Shown here: positions 34,062 through 46,470 of the stretch, one piece after another | How the letters are laid out: each line of letters opens with the position of its first letter | Numbering within the stretch: position 1 is the stretch's first letter | Origin: Lunularia cruciata | Taxonomy: Eukaryota > Streptophyta > Marchantiopsida > Lunulariales > Lunulariaceae | DNA: 64,000 bases | Assembly: GCA_948567375.1 (NCBI GenBank) | Contig: OX419761.1 | Span: 41,728,501-41,792,500, forward strand | Direction: 5' to 3' | The notes under the pieces: model-generated | The model's database searches: none | What the model saw: only the letters and a program-made list of their open reading frames with translations | Told to the model about the DNA's origin: nothing | Translations under genes and position numbers: made by a program

Positions 34062-37000
34062 CTTCGCTTAAGTTCTTCTCCACAAACCCTACAATTTTTA
34101 AAGAATTCCACACCCAGACAACTCTTCCACCACCAAGTTCGACTTCCTCGAAACTCCGATGGGAAGCGCACGATAGGGATTGCAAAGTCTAAGGTCGATA
34201 AACTATCCCTACGACCATCAAACAAATCCTAATCCGAAGCTCTCTTTCTTCTTCAAGGGCTGATTCTAAGCTTTTTGCAAGTACTGTCTTCCTACGGATC
34301 CAACATCGCATTCCGCGAACATATTCGCATAAAATAAGCCGCATCCACTAATCCTCTCAGTCCGCTACAGTGGTTTAAAAGCTGTGGATTCAGATAGATT
34401 CCGTCATAGAGAACTTATGTTTCGTGCCTTACAAATAGAAACCCTCATCATAAGCTCATCTAATTGATCAATTTCGTCGAGTCCAATCATAAACGTTCAT
34501 TTTGCACTGCCGTCGGATCCTATGTGGAGTGTTTTTCTTCACGCTGCCACAGTATCTCCCTCCATCACTTGTCACACGATGTACATCACAGTGCGATTTC
34601 GGAGGCGGAGGTCGTGGTTGAGCTCTGGTCTTCTTCTTATGCTTGTTCCTGATCCCACAATCGCTCTTGCCTGAACCGGACCGGCTGGCAGGATGTCGAC
34701 GTGCACAGACGAGGAGTTTTCCCTTCAGAGGCGAAAGGGACTGAAGTTCGATCTTCGAAGAGTCCCGGCAAATCGTGCGCTTATTCCCGGCAGTTTCAAG
34801 GGATTACCGACAGCGTTCGGTTTAACACACTGTTCCAGATTAAGAGCGCTAACTGATTTGTTAATTTCGCATTACGAATAATAGTTAATAAACATGTTTG
34901 TGAATGAGATTCCTTCAAATAAGGCATTATTTATACATTTAGTTTCATTTTACACAATTAAAAACCTAAAGAATTTAACTTGATTTTATAGCAACTCTAC
35001 TATATTGTAAATCAACATAGACGGACGGTCACGATATGTACTAGTGGTCCTACAAACATGTGCCTACAGACTTCGTTTCATTCTTTAGACCTTATATAAA
35101 AGGCGGTTTATTCCGAAGGGGTTATTCCCTACAATACGCGTGAGTTATAGGTAAAAGGCTACGAGTGGCCAAGAGAGTCACCTGAGGGACTTGTATTTGT
35201 CCATTCTATGAATTGCAAACAAATATGGTTGTCTCTCGCCCAAGAGATACTCCTAATGATATGATAGAGTATGTTTGCACTATGTGCTAGAAGGAAGGAA
35301 TAGTTAATATAAAGTATCGTCAAGAATAACAATTTAAAAAGAGTTCTATTATTTACTTCCCAAATTTCTCATTTTCTCCTCAAGTCAATTATTTATTCCA
35401 CTCATGCCAAAGCTCCTTCAAGATCCATACTAAAATATTACATTTTTTACTTAAAAAATATAAATAATATTCACAAAAATTCATTCCCTCTGTACTCACA
35501 AAAGTTACAATGGTAATGTGTCTTGGTAACTCGATAAATCTTTTCCAAAATTATCCTAGGTAAAGAATCTTAGGCCAATAGCCCTTATGGGTTATGGGTC
35601 TCACATGCATCCCTTTGTAAGCTTCCAAATATATTCTCTAAGAATACAATACCTTCTCATATTTAAAAATTACAAAATATTCTAAGGTCAAGTCAAATAT
35701 ACCTAACTTGACCAACATCCACTACCAAAGGTTACCTAACTTGGTCATAATGATAGGATTTTGATATCTCCTATATACCAAGTAAATTTAATCATACCAA
35801 ATCCAAGATGAAGATCCAACTTTAATATAATATGAAATTTATTACAAGGTCATACCTCATATATAAAACCCTCAAGAGAGTGTTTATTCAAATATAATAT
35901 ACCTTTAAAATTCTTTAGGAGATCCCATAACATATCTAAAATTTAAATATTAGATCTCTCTTCTCATTTAATCATACTAACTTAGATACATATATTACCA
36001 AAATTAATCACTAAAATTATTAATATACCTAGCTAAGTATCATTAACTCAAAATACTACTAGTGACTAGTAAGCATCTTAGGGTGTTAGGAGGTCCATCT
36101 CACTATTGAACAATAAGCTCTCTTTTAACTCAACTCTAATGAATCATGAGTCACTACTTGTTTGAAATTTGAAATTTCATAAAGAATGGAACTTTTGTAT
36201 AAAGCTTCACATGCTCTTCTCTCAATGAAAGTGTTGATGCCATTGATTAGAGATCAAGCTAATGCACAAAATGAAAAATAGTTGTTGCATGAGCTAGAAT
36301 AGTTGATTGAAACAAATATACTATCTAGGTGAAGAGTTAGTTTGATCATTATCAATTGAAAATAATTCAATTTTTGAAGAAAATAAAGAAGAATTAGAGA
36401 AGGAAATTGTTAATTTATATGGTGCCATAAAATCACTTTGATATTTTGAAGGACATTCAAATTTTGCAAAGAGTAAGGATTTCTATCAAAACTTTTTCAT
36501 GATTTTCTTACTAATTATTTCAATAAATAGTGAGGATGAATTATGGATTATTAGCATTTTCTTATATTGTATTAAAATTCATCCAATATCTTATAACACA
36601 ATAAGATCTAGTATAATAATAGCTTTTTCTAACTTTCAGTTAGGTTTGTGCATAATAGGAAAAGGTTATTCCTTTCACAATCTCTTCTTATTTTGGGAGT
36701 TTTGATGGTGCCTATGAAGGTCTTTACAAAATAAGCATTGATCATAATCAAAGCATACTTAACTCTGAAGTTTGGTAGGGCTAAACAAGGAGGTTGCTAT
36801 TTAGAGCATTTATGACCAAGGTTTGTTGGGTACATTGGTCTCATTGATTGCAACTTTCTTCTCTTATCTCAACATCCAAGTTTTGATGAAGAGATATATT
36901 TTGATTGCAAATCCAATTATTTCTTGTCATGTTTTTTCTATTTTACAAAAAGGCTTGGTAGTTGTCATGATCCAACATATCTTAAGAATCTCCTATGTGG

Positions 37001-37920
37001 TATGATGTATATTTTCCATCTAACAATCATCTACTTGAGCACCATCAAGACTTTTTTAGGGTCATTTAGTTCCTTCTTATTGTATTTCTAATAGAAACAT
37101 AAATAAAAAAAATTTAATACTGAGGTTGCAATAACTTGTATATCTAACGAGCATTATATTGGAAATATTAAGTTAAGGTGGTTTTCTCTTAAACAACTTC
37201 TTACTCAATTGAAGAATAGGAGAGAGAGAATGCATAGTTAGTAAGATGAATTGCATGTTATGTTATGTTGCATGAATAGATAAATAGATAAAACTTAGTG
37301 GAGATCTTGAGTGAGAGTTAGATATTCTTAATGATATTCTATTTGTGGGACAAGATTTAACAAATAAAGTATGATATTAGAGTTATCAAATAAGCTTTAA
37401 CAATGAAGTACAAAGAATTTGCATGGATTTCAATTGAGCTTTGAGAAGATTTATAGAGCTTCTAGTATTATAGTGTAGTTTTTTAACATGAACCTTTAAA
37501 CTAATGCTTGTCTTGTGTTGTTTACATAGAGTTTTAAATTGGAATAAAAATTTCTATTTCACTTCTTGTTATTGATTATTACTTAAACTAAAGGAAGGTT
37601 AATCTCTTATATCAATTCATTGTCTTGGTCTATAGTATTTCTTACAATGCATCATAAAGAGTTTATTTGAATGGGAGTGAGTACATACATTTGTTGCATC
37701 ACATAGTGATTTTGATGAAATGCTCTAAAATCACTTTAGTAGAATTTCTTCTTTTAGAAAATAAAATAATAAAATCTACAAGGGCAATATTCAACAAGCA
37801 ACCTCCTCTAAGAAAGCAATTCTAGCAAGTAACTTTCTTCTTACAAAGATGTTCTAGCAAGCAAGCTACTCATATATCTAGAAAGTGAAGAGTGATTCCA
37901 TCAAACTGCACTTTTTCTAG
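34062..37920. other. Hydrolase upstream region, then AT-rich repeat-like DNA
   Basis: About 34062-34400 is likely the promoter and leader of the hydrolase. A 62-codon frame at 34693-34881 (MSTCTDEEFSLQRRKGLKF) has no recognisable domain. From 35 kb on the DNA is AT-rich with many stops and no identifiable retrotransposon domains; it may be very old transposon sequence. Confidence 0.4.
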
Positions 37921-38315
37921 ATTGGGGAGACGTGCGGGGGAGCTGCGGGAGAGTGTGGAGACGGGAGAGGAGAGGGAGAGACCATGAGACCATTTCTGTA
38001 ATTTCCGAGGGCTCTCTAGCATGTAGCATTTGAGTGAATAGTCTATTCTCTTCGTTTTTTAATTTCGGTTCCATTGGCACCTAGATTGAAGACTATGGAG
38101 AATGGAGTAGAAAGTTATGAGGATTTTTAGATTTTTTAGAGTTTAGAGTGATCATTATACATTGAGAGTGATGGGTCGGGGATTTTCATTTACAATCTCT
38201 TGGTTTTCATGATTAAGTTCCATGGGAATTTAGTTTGAAAAGTTTGGAGATGGAAATTGAAAGTTATGAGATTTTATAGATTTTAGGGTTTGGAGAGATT
38301 GTTTTCTTATGTGAG

Positions 38316-38777
38316 TTGGGATGTGAGGGGTTGTGGTTTTGCAGATATGGGGAGATATGGAGAGGAGCAACATGTGTTACTATCATTATTCTTGTGCTAG
38401 CCATGGCTACACCTTCCCAGGTGTGGTCGCCTAGAGCGGGTCGGAATACACCATGCCCGGTGTATCACCGACGCTTTACCTTGCAAGGGGTAAAGACCCA
38501 TGTGGGAAGGATGCACAAGGACTATGATTGGACCACTTGGGATGCCCACGTGAGACGACCTACCACATCAATAGCAGTGACACTCGAGATTACGCACGCT
38601 TCTTCTATACCTTTGTTGATCGTTCGAGGGATAGCAATCGAGTCGTGGGAGTGGTTAGCTTCTCAGGCGGGTTGTATTTTGGGGTTATTTGAGACTAGTT
38701 TTCATGTCCACGTCTATTCCATAGGCTACCCTGCACACTCCATGATGAGGCTAGACATGCTTTTTGCCTACCACTAG
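38316..38777 (+). pseudogene. LINE N-terminal zinc-finger region
   Basis: The frame contains CPVYHRRFTLQGVKTHVGRMH-like sequence. The spacing fits a C2H2 finger in which the second cysteine has become tyrosine, a single transition (TGT to TAT). N-terminal fingers bind target DNA in R2-type LINEs. The frame stops at 38777, and the region to 39070 is shifted. Confidence 0.65.
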
Positions 38778-39070
38778 ACCGTTTGGCACGTGATCCCTTG
38801 GATGAGTTAGCATGGTTCCTATTCCTCTTACTCCCTCGATGGTGTCTTCGTTATGCTAGAGGGGGACGTGCGGGGCATAGAGAGGTGACTGCTAGATTTT
38901 TTTGATTCCGATTGGGGGATTGGGCAACCCTTCAAAAGGAGTCTGTTAGGGCTACACAATTTTAGAGACAAACATCACCACAGGATACCACAGATTCCAC
39001 TCAATTATGACGATGTAGGACATTGGGTCAAGCGGGAGAGTTTAGTAGAGCAGCATGAGCGCTACACCCT

Positions 39071-40155
39071 TTGTCTATAGTGAGTCCTATTGATGAGACC
39101 ATCTCTTCCCTATGCTCACTACATCCTATAGCAATAGAGGGACTACCACTAGAGGTCTTAGATTATCAGCATGAGCAGCCTTTATGTCTTGATAGGTCAC
39201 TATTTGCACAAGCATTGTGCACTGCCCCTTGCCTTTCCTCAGGAGGCTTGTCAAGGATGGTTTATGAGCACCTTAGAGATTGCTTCCAGGAAGATGATCC
39301 TTCTAGTGGTTTTACCAAGTTGTTTCAGGTGGCTACAGTAGTAGCAAGAGGAGACATTCCTATGTCTGTTAGTCTGGTGTTAGGTGCTAGTCGACTTCTC
39401 GTGATGGAGAAGGACAAGGGAGGCATTAGACCGATTGCTATTGGAGAGATCTTTTTGTGTTTGGTCAGTCGTACCATTGTCCTTCAACATCATTCTCACT
39501 TTCGATAACACCTTAGTCCACATCAGTTTGGAGTAGCTACATCGGGAGGATGCGAGGCTATATCTCTAGGCATTAGAGCACTCCTAGATATCTATTTGGA
39601 GTGGGTAGTCCTACAGGTGGATGTTGAGAATGCTTTTAATAGCGTCTCACATGCATCTATCTTTAGAGAGCTTAGGGAGGCTCGTGGATCCTTGGCGAGT
39701 CTCATTCCTTTTGTGCGGTCTTTTTATGGCTCCCGGCTTCCCTTTACTACCAGCATGGTGGTTCACAAGAGGGACTCACCGTCTTGGAGTTAGCTGTTGG
39801 TACATGTTAGGGAGATCCTTTAGGGAGGCCCTTATTTTCCATGGCTCACTTTAGAGCTCTCCTATCTACTACTTTGGCCATGCCAGGTTGTGTATTTCTC
39901 TCCTTGGCAGATGATACACACATTGTAGGCCTTGTAGATCAGATTAGGCAGGCCTTTAACTACTTGATTACCAAGCTACATCTAGTAGGCTTAAGAGTCA
40001 AGGTGTCAAAGTGTAGGGCATGGTCCCCTTTAGGTATCCCTCCCTACCTTGAGCTTCTAGAGGGTTGTATCACATCCACAAATGGACTTCGTGTTCTTGG
40101 AGTGCCAATAGGATTGGAGGATTTTGTCACACGCTTCTTAGACGCTGCCTTGTAG
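39071..40155 (+). pseudogene. LINE reverse transcriptase
   Basis: The frame 39071-39508 includes MEKDKGGIRPIAIGE, then a TAA; the same reading frame continues with QFGVATSGGCEA and the motif A aspartate in LQVDVENAFNSVSH (about 39609-39650). After a second stop and shift come the motif B remnant GDPLGRPLFSMAHF (about 39807-39850, preceded by a stop) and motif C in SLADDTHIVG (about 39900-39930), then SKCRAWSPLG. At least two stops and one frameshift make it inactive. The sequence style matches a reverse transcriptase family common in mosses and other streptophytes (from memory). Confidence 0.85.
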
Positions 40156-40202
40156 AGGATGTTCTCCATGTGGATGACCTTCCATTATTAGGAGATCCGT
40201 AG

Positions 40203-41492
40203 GTGGCATTTGGTATACTCTCTTCTAGTATTGCTTGTCGACCATCCTACCTCATTCGTACAGTTCCTCCCTCACCGTCCTTCCTATCACGTCTAAGAGC
40301 ATTTGATAGGAGGATTATGGCAGTCTTTGGTGATATTATTGGACCATGGACTTTTGAGTGTGTGACAGGGGATTTGGCATATAAAAAGACGGCTCTACCA
40401 ATCTCATGTGGTGGGGTTGGCTTGCTTTCTATGGAGGAGATGGCACCTATAGCATTTTTGGGTAGTTTGACTCTCTCGGCACCCCTACTTTCCTCTCATT
40501 TTGTGGTTGCTGATAGGCCGGTTTTAGAGACTTATGTGATAGAAGTGGAAGGAGGATCCTTTTCTCTCCAGGTGTTAGTGCGGCAGACAAGAGATAGTCT
40601 ATCCCTACAAGCATGAGAGGATTTTCCACCTTTTGCTTCACTATCGTCAGATTGGACTAGAAATTTATAGTCTTCCTTGATAGAGTGACAATGTGAGCAT
40701 ACGCTACATTCTCTCTTAGTCGACTCGTCCATTCCTCAGACTACTAGAGCATGTCTTTGCTCTTGCTCCGGCAAGGGTGCAGGCTCTTGGATCCTAGCTC
40801 AACCGTGCATTAGGGCTTTCCGACTCGCATCAGCTACTTTTTCTACAGCGATGAGGTTTCGCCTAAGTTTGGTCCACCCATCTACATCTTCATTACTCAC
40901 TTGTGAGTGTGGTTCTACACTAGATACAGGAGCGGTCCACATGACACGGTGTCTTGTTGGAGGATAGAGGATAGCTACCCATGATGCCATTAGAGACATG
41001 GTGTTTGCTATGGCACGAGAGAGTGGATACTTGGCTTGGAAGGAGCGTTCATATGCTTTGTAGACGACACGTGTCAGAACAGACTTGTACTTGGTCCGAG
41101 ATGATCAGGTGACAGTAGCAAATGTCGTGGTTACAGACCCTACACGGGATACAGTTTTGGAAGGAGTGATTACCCATCTCCCTGGATGGGCGGCGAGTGC
41201 AACAGCAGGTCGCAAGGTCTCTAAGTTTAGGGGCATGCAGCAAGGTCACCTCTTTGTTCCTCTAGCCTTGGAGTTATATGGAGCAACATTTGTTAGGGTG
41301 TGCGTGAGAGCTTATCATGTTAGGCGGCAAGGGGTACCACTCTCACTCTCATACTTTGTAGCATATTTTAGACAGCGTGTGTCCATTGCTCTACAGAGTG
41401 CAGTGGCTGGTGCAATCCATAGGAGAGCAATCACATTAGGTGATGTTTCTTTGGATGCTCCATTTGTGTGTAGACCGTATGACTTGCATAGC
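40203..41492 (+). pseudogene. LINE C-terminus: CCHC and restriction-like endonuclease
   Basis: The frame 40203-40616 (ACRPSYLIRTVPPSPSF) fits the region after the RT. At about 40890-40960 a CECG...HMTRC motif (C-x-C, H-x4-C) is followed by RIATHDAIRD. The last frame, 41085 to the gap, has VANVVVTDPTRDT, a lysine-rich RKVSKFRG and VPLALELYG, a pattern of PD-(D/E)xK restriction-like nucleases of R2-type LINEs. Frameshifts separate these blocks. The frame runs to FVCRPYDLHS just before the Ns. Confidence 0.72.
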
Positions 41493-41692
41493 NNNNNNNN
41501 NNNNNNNNNNNNNNNNNNNNNNNNNNNNNNNNNNNNNNNNNNNNNNNNNNNNNNNNNNNNNNNNNNNNNNNNNNNNNNNNNNNNNNNNNNNNNNNNNNNN
41601 NNNNNNNNNNNNNNNNNNNNNNNNNNNNNNNNNNNNNNNNNNNNNNNNNNNNNNNNNNNNNNNNNNNNNNNNNNNNNNNNNNNNNNNNNNNN
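41493..41692. other. Assembly gap (200 N)
   Basis: Exactly 200 Ns separate the LINE end from a chromovirus B LTR. The round number suggests a placeholder of unknown true size. The missing LINE 3' tail (about 150 bp) is expected here if the join is genuine. Confidence 1.
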
Positions 41693-42019
41693 GGAAAGAT
41701 CTTGACAAGACAAACAAAGGGGAGGGAAGGCCAACCTTTTCTCTCTAAGAAGCAAAAGAGGGAAGTGAGAGTGTATACATTTTGAGGCCTAATTCATCTG
41801 TTTAGGCATCCAAAATTGGCTTTGAATTTTTTAGTCTATTTTTGGTTTTTTCTCTATTAGTAAAAGTACTTTTTGGTGACAACTCTATTTGATCTACTTA
41901 GCCCATCATACATAACATCCTTCTAGATGTTACCAAGCTAATTTTCACATCTAGATAATATGTTTAGCTATTGGTATTACAAACTTCCTTCCTTTTAAGA
42001 TGCAACATCCTTGTTACGA

Positions 42020-42130
42020 AGCTATTGCTCAAAAAATTTCACTAACATTTGTGCGTTGGTCAAGTTGGTTGTTGGTTCCCATGTTATCTCATATAGTGGG
42101 TGCCTTTTCCAATGTATAAGATATTCCACA
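42020..42130 (-). pseudogene. Chromovirus B chromodomain
   Basis: Minus-strand translation gives EYLIHWKRHPLYEITWEP followed by TNLTNAQM, which is a chromodomain (YLVKWxGxxxxxxTWEP type) at the pol C-terminus. Chromodomains direct integration to particular chromatin. Confidence 0.75.
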
Positions 42131-42499
42131 CTCGGATGATGAGTACCACGGATGTGTTTTTGGAGAATGCATTTGACTTCATATTTGTCAGTGTAATCAA
42201 TGAGTGTTGAACAAGGTCAAATCCCTTATATGGAAGAAAAGTATGGTGGTTAGGATGCATATCTGCATAGTAATGAAACATGGAATATTGGTGTGTGGTG
42301 GTAGCTCAAGGTAATAGGCCATTGCTCCAATTTGACAAAGGATGGAAAAAAGCCCAATAAAATGAGGTTTGAGCTTGCGAGGTCCACCTAACATGAGGTT
42401 GGTTGTTGACAGCTAGACTTGATCTCCAACATTGAACTCCATGTACGAATGATGTGCATCTGCATACTATTTTTGTCAATTTTGGGAGATTAGCAACCC

Positions 42500-43000
42500 G
42501 TGTTTGGCATTCTCTACTCCTTGTTGGATTCTAGAAACAAGAGTATTGATGACATTGACCTTGGTATGCATCGGACTGATCTTCATCGAGCTCAAGGTGT
42601 GAAAGAATGCTCTCCATACATGAGGAAGAATGGTGTGGCATGTGTGGATGCATTCACTACATGGTTGTACTCAAATTCCACTCATGGGAGTAAGGTATCT
42701 CACCTTTCTTGCTCTTCTAAGAAGCCACAGAGCATGTCTTCAATAGTGCAATTAGCCCACTCTATTTGTCCATCAGTCTATGGATAATAAACCATGGACA
42801 TGGCTAATTTGGTTTTAAAGAAACCAAAGAGTTTAGGGTTTAGGGTTTTAGAGTCTTGTCCACTCCAATGTGACATGCAATGGCGGAATCATGACATTAT
42901 GCTAGAATGGTGGTTCTAATGTTTTTGTCATCTGAGATCCATAACCTACCATCAAAAAAAGAAAGTCCTTGGGTACTAGTGATACCTTTGGACAATCAAG
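42500..43000 (-). pseudogene. Chromovirus B integrase fragments
   Basis: On the minus strand, about 42850-42990 shows the zinc-binding part (ACHIGVDKTL), and about 42715-42790 shows DGQIEWANCTIEDML, equivalent to the QTERxNxTLE region with the catalytic glutamate. Stops and shifts interrupt it. Confidence 0.65.
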
Positions 43001-43199
43001 CTCCTACAATTTTTGTAGCAACAAGAATCCTTGGCCAAAATTCAAGGTTCATCTTGACCTCTACCACCAGAATTTTTGCCATAGGTATTTGGGTAAATGC
43101 ATCTACAAGTTGCTTCTTACCTTTCACATATATGATCATCATGTTGAAATTTTGTCTCCACTCTACCTACTAAATCTATTGATGAGATAGATCTTTTTG

Positions 43200-44420
43200 T
43201 GTCTTGAGGTAGACTAAAGGTTTGTGGTCTATCTCTACTACAAATGCCTTCTTTCCAAGATAGTGCTTCCAATGCTTGGTTGCAAGGACAATGATCAACT
43301 CTTCTAGTTCAATGGTGTGATAGTTATGTTTTGTTGGTAATAGCTTTCAAGAGAAATATGTAACTAGGTGCTATTTGTCATGCCACTTTTATTGTAAGAC
43401 TACTCCTATTGTTACACCTGATGCATTTGTAGCCAACTTGATTAGACATTTTGGGTCATACATTTCAAGATTGGTGCATGTAGTAATATATATCTTTCAA
43501 TTCCTAAAAGGTTAATTCTTGTGCAGTTCCCCACATCCACTTTTTTCCCTTGCTAAGTGGTGCCATTAGAAGCTATGCAACCTTGGAGAAATTCTTGATA
43601 AATTGATGATGGAACCCTATCAATCCCAAGAAACTCTTGAGTTGAGTCTTATATTCTAGAGCACTCTATTTTTGAATGACTTCTATTTCATCTATTGATA
43701 CTTGGATACCTTCTGCACTTACTCTATACACTAAGTAGTCTACTTTAGACTTGCCAAACTTGCACTTTGAGATTTTGTTGTAGAATCTGGAGGACTTCTT
43801 GCAGATGTTGTTTGTGTTCTATCATTGTCCTACTACTATAAATAAGTATATCATCTAGGAAAATAATAACAAATTTATCTTTGCATAGACAAAACATATT
43901 ATTCATCAAACTCATGAAAGTGGACAATGTGTTGGGGAGGCCAAACGGCATCACAAGGTACTCAAAGTGACCAAACCTCATTTGAAAGGCAATTTTATGG
44001 ACATCTTCCTTTGCAATCCGGATTTAGTTGTAATCACTCCATAGATCAAGTTTGGTGAAATGTTTTGTCCCATTGAGTTGATCAAATAGGTCATCCATGC
44101 AGATTAAGGGGTATTTTTTTTCACTATATAATGATTTAGGCCCCAATTGTCAATGCACATGTGCATTGTACCATCTTTTTTCTTCACAAACAAGACAAGA
44201 GCCCTCTATGGTGATACATTGGGTTAGATAAACCTTTTCATTGCATATCCTTGATTTGAGCCTTATAATCCTCTAACTCATGAGGTGATAGACAATAAGA
44301 GGCCTTACAAGGAGGGGTCTTCTTAGGAATTATCTTGATTTTATGATCTACTCTCCCTTTTTGGTGGTAATCCTTAGGGTAGGTCATCCAAGAAGACATC
44401 TTGAAACTCATTGACCACAT
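43200..44420 (-). pseudogene. Chromovirus B RNase H and reverse transcriptase
   Basis: RNase H sequence HWKHYLGKKAFVVEIDHKPL is readable at about 43209-43330. The reverse transcriptase frame 43745-43981 has FGHFEYLVMPFGLPN and the active-site FLDDILIYS. Further RT sequence extends to about 44420. Frames are discontinuous. Confidence 0.8.
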
Positions 44421-44577
44421 CCTTCAATTTCTCTAGAACTTGTTTATCAAGTTGTGCACTATGGACTTCTCTTATTAGGCCCATGAAACATCTATCTATC
44501 TTACAAATAGTTGTTGTCCCTATGCCACAAAGAGGTAATTCTTGCTTGTGTGCTCTCTCTTTAACTCCAATGATATT

Positions 44578-44877
44578 CTATTGGTGAGTTCTCACTACTT
44601 TCTTCCTCCAATTGACCATGGGGTTGTAATGCTCTATCCATGACGTACCTAAGATTGCATCATAACAAACTAACCATATCACTTGCCACTCAATTGCTTT
44701 TTGATACTCTCCTACAAAGAGTGCTATCGTTCTAGGTAACAATTCAAGCTTCTTTATTTGCCCATTAGGTAATTCTAACTCTTCATTCTCATCTTTCTCT
44801 AGATCCATCCTCAACCTTATTGCAATAGAATGAGATAAGAAATTCTCTATTGCTCCAAGGTCAATCAATACTCTCAC
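44578..44877 (-). pseudogene. Chromovirus B aspartic protease
   Basis: The frame starts VLIDLGAIENFLS, where the D-[S/T]-G catalytic motif has become D-L-G, and ends with DAILGTSWIEHYNP, the conserved ILGMPWL-type segment of Ty3/gypsy proteases. Confidence 0.75.
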
Positions 44878-44916
44878 CTAATTAGCTCCTAAGATTCCAT
44901 TTATGACAATCAATTG

Positions 44917-46465
44917 TGTAAAAGACCAAGAAGAGAAATAGGAGAATGGAAGATCATATTGAGACACTTGAGTATGGGAAAGATCCAAGTGCATAGCATG
45001 AGCTTCAGTTTTGGTATTTCTAGAGAGCATACAAAGCTCTTAAGAAGCTTCTCAAGAGCTTCCTTCTAGAAGTTACTTACTTGGAGGTGCAAGCTAAGCT
45101 AGTCGGGAAGCTTCCCAAGAAGCTTCTTAGATACTTCTGGAATATTCTAGGCTAATTTGGCCTATTCACTACTTTGTTAGCCCTAACTAACTTCATTGTT
45201 AAATTCCATATTGTTACATATTCCCCCACCGCTAGTTGGTGATGTCCTTGTCGCCATTGAAGCTTCAAACTCTTGGATATAAATTTGTGCATTCTAGAGA
45301 TGAGAAAGAAGTTCCTATGTGGCATCATGAAGGGGATACCCATTCCAAAGACCTTGTACTCCGTATGTTGTTGGCAGCCTTGTTGAATGTGGCAATGTGC
45401 AAGTGCACGTCCAACTTATCTTGTGCAACTTGTGTGACATTGATAGCTTGGAATCACCCAATTATTGCACCCTTGAATTCTTCCCATGTCAGGATTAGTG
45501 CAATAAATTGTCTTTCAGCTTGCTCCACATGGAATCGCCACCATAGCTTTGCTGCTCCGTCCAATTAGCTTGAAGTTAAGAGAATTTGTTTTGGTTTATC
45601 TTGAAGATTTGTAGCCTCAAAATAATGTTCACAATCAAATATGAAATTCTCCATTTCACCCAAAAGCTTCTTTCCATCAAATACCTTGGGTTTTGGAAAT
45701 TGGATTTGGTCTTCTCCTTCTTAAAATAGTGCTCTCTTTACATGCTCTTGTCGTTGCTAGTCTTGTTCATCCAACAATCGATAAGGTGCTCGATTTGTTG
45801 TTGCATAACAATGATAATCTTGGGCATTGTTGCCATGGCTTCTACTTTATCACACAACCCCAATTTATCTAATTTACTAACATATAGATGCAACACGTCC
45901 ACTGTTCTCCATAAGTTACAATTGGAAGCATTAAAGGGGAGTTGGATTGCATTCAAAAAATTCTGCCCAAAACATGAGGTGATGAACTGTGTGAAGTGAT
46001 GCTTGGGTAGTACTCGGACATAAAAATCCCAATGGTTTGGCAAAAATGGATTTGGTGGTCCATAAATTCCATCCATCCTATTCCTACTTTGATACCAATG
46101 TAAAAGACCAAGACCGAGGAGAGAAATAGGAGAATGGAAGATCATGTTGGGACACTTGAGTATGGGAAAACTCCGAGTGCCTAGCATGAGCTTTGGTTTT
46201 GGTATTTATAAGGAGCATACAAGGCTCTTGAGAAGCTTCTCAAGAGCTTCTTTCTAGAAGCCGTCTACTTGGCTTGCAAGCTAAGCTAGTTGGAAGCTTC
46301 TAAAAGCTTCCTTCTAGAAGTTATTTACTTGGGGTGCAAGCTAAGCTATTTGGCAAGCTTCCCAAGAAGCTTTTTAGATACTTCTAGAATATTCTAGGCT
46401 AATTTGACCTATTCATTACTTTGTTAGCCCTAACTAACTTTGTTGCTAAACTCCATATTGTTACA
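44917..46465 (-). mobile_element. Chromovirus A-III, internally deleted, nested in B
   Basis: The LTRs are at 44917-45218 (302 bp) and 46099-46465 (367 bp), with only 880 bp between them. The internal part begins next to the 3' LTR with the purine tract and chromodomain end (to about 45400) and then jumps into gag and the primer binding site region. Protease, RT, RNase H and integrase are absent. The primer binding site is mutated (plus strand TACTTTGATACCA). Flanks AATTG (44912-44916) and AATTA (46466-46470) fit a 5-bp target-site duplication with one change. It splits family B between its protease and zinc knuckle. Confidence 0.88.
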
Positions 46466-46470
46466 AATTA

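Larger units (their letters stand above)
37921..41492 (+). mobile_element. Decayed R2-type LINE with restriction-like endonuclease
   Basis: A non-LTR retrotransposon on the plus strand, cut at its 3' end by the assembly gap. Domains in order: N-terminal C2H2-type zinc finger (about 38450-38515), reverse transcriptase (39071-40160), thumb-like region (40200-40616), CCHC motif (about 40890-40960) and a restriction-like endonuclease region (about 41085-41340). This order is that of early-branching LINEs such as R2, NeSL and Hero, not of apurinic-endonuclease LINEs. The 5' end is uncertain; the leader seems to start in GC-rich DNA near 37921 and carries an imperfect ~130-bp tandem repeat at about 38070-38320. 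The coding region is broken by stops and frameshifts. Confidence 0.8.

Noticed and set aside
41085-41755. Frames that run through the N block on both strands
   Set aside because: The Ns are translated as unknown residues; only the plus-strand part before 41493 (LINE endonuclease) is real.
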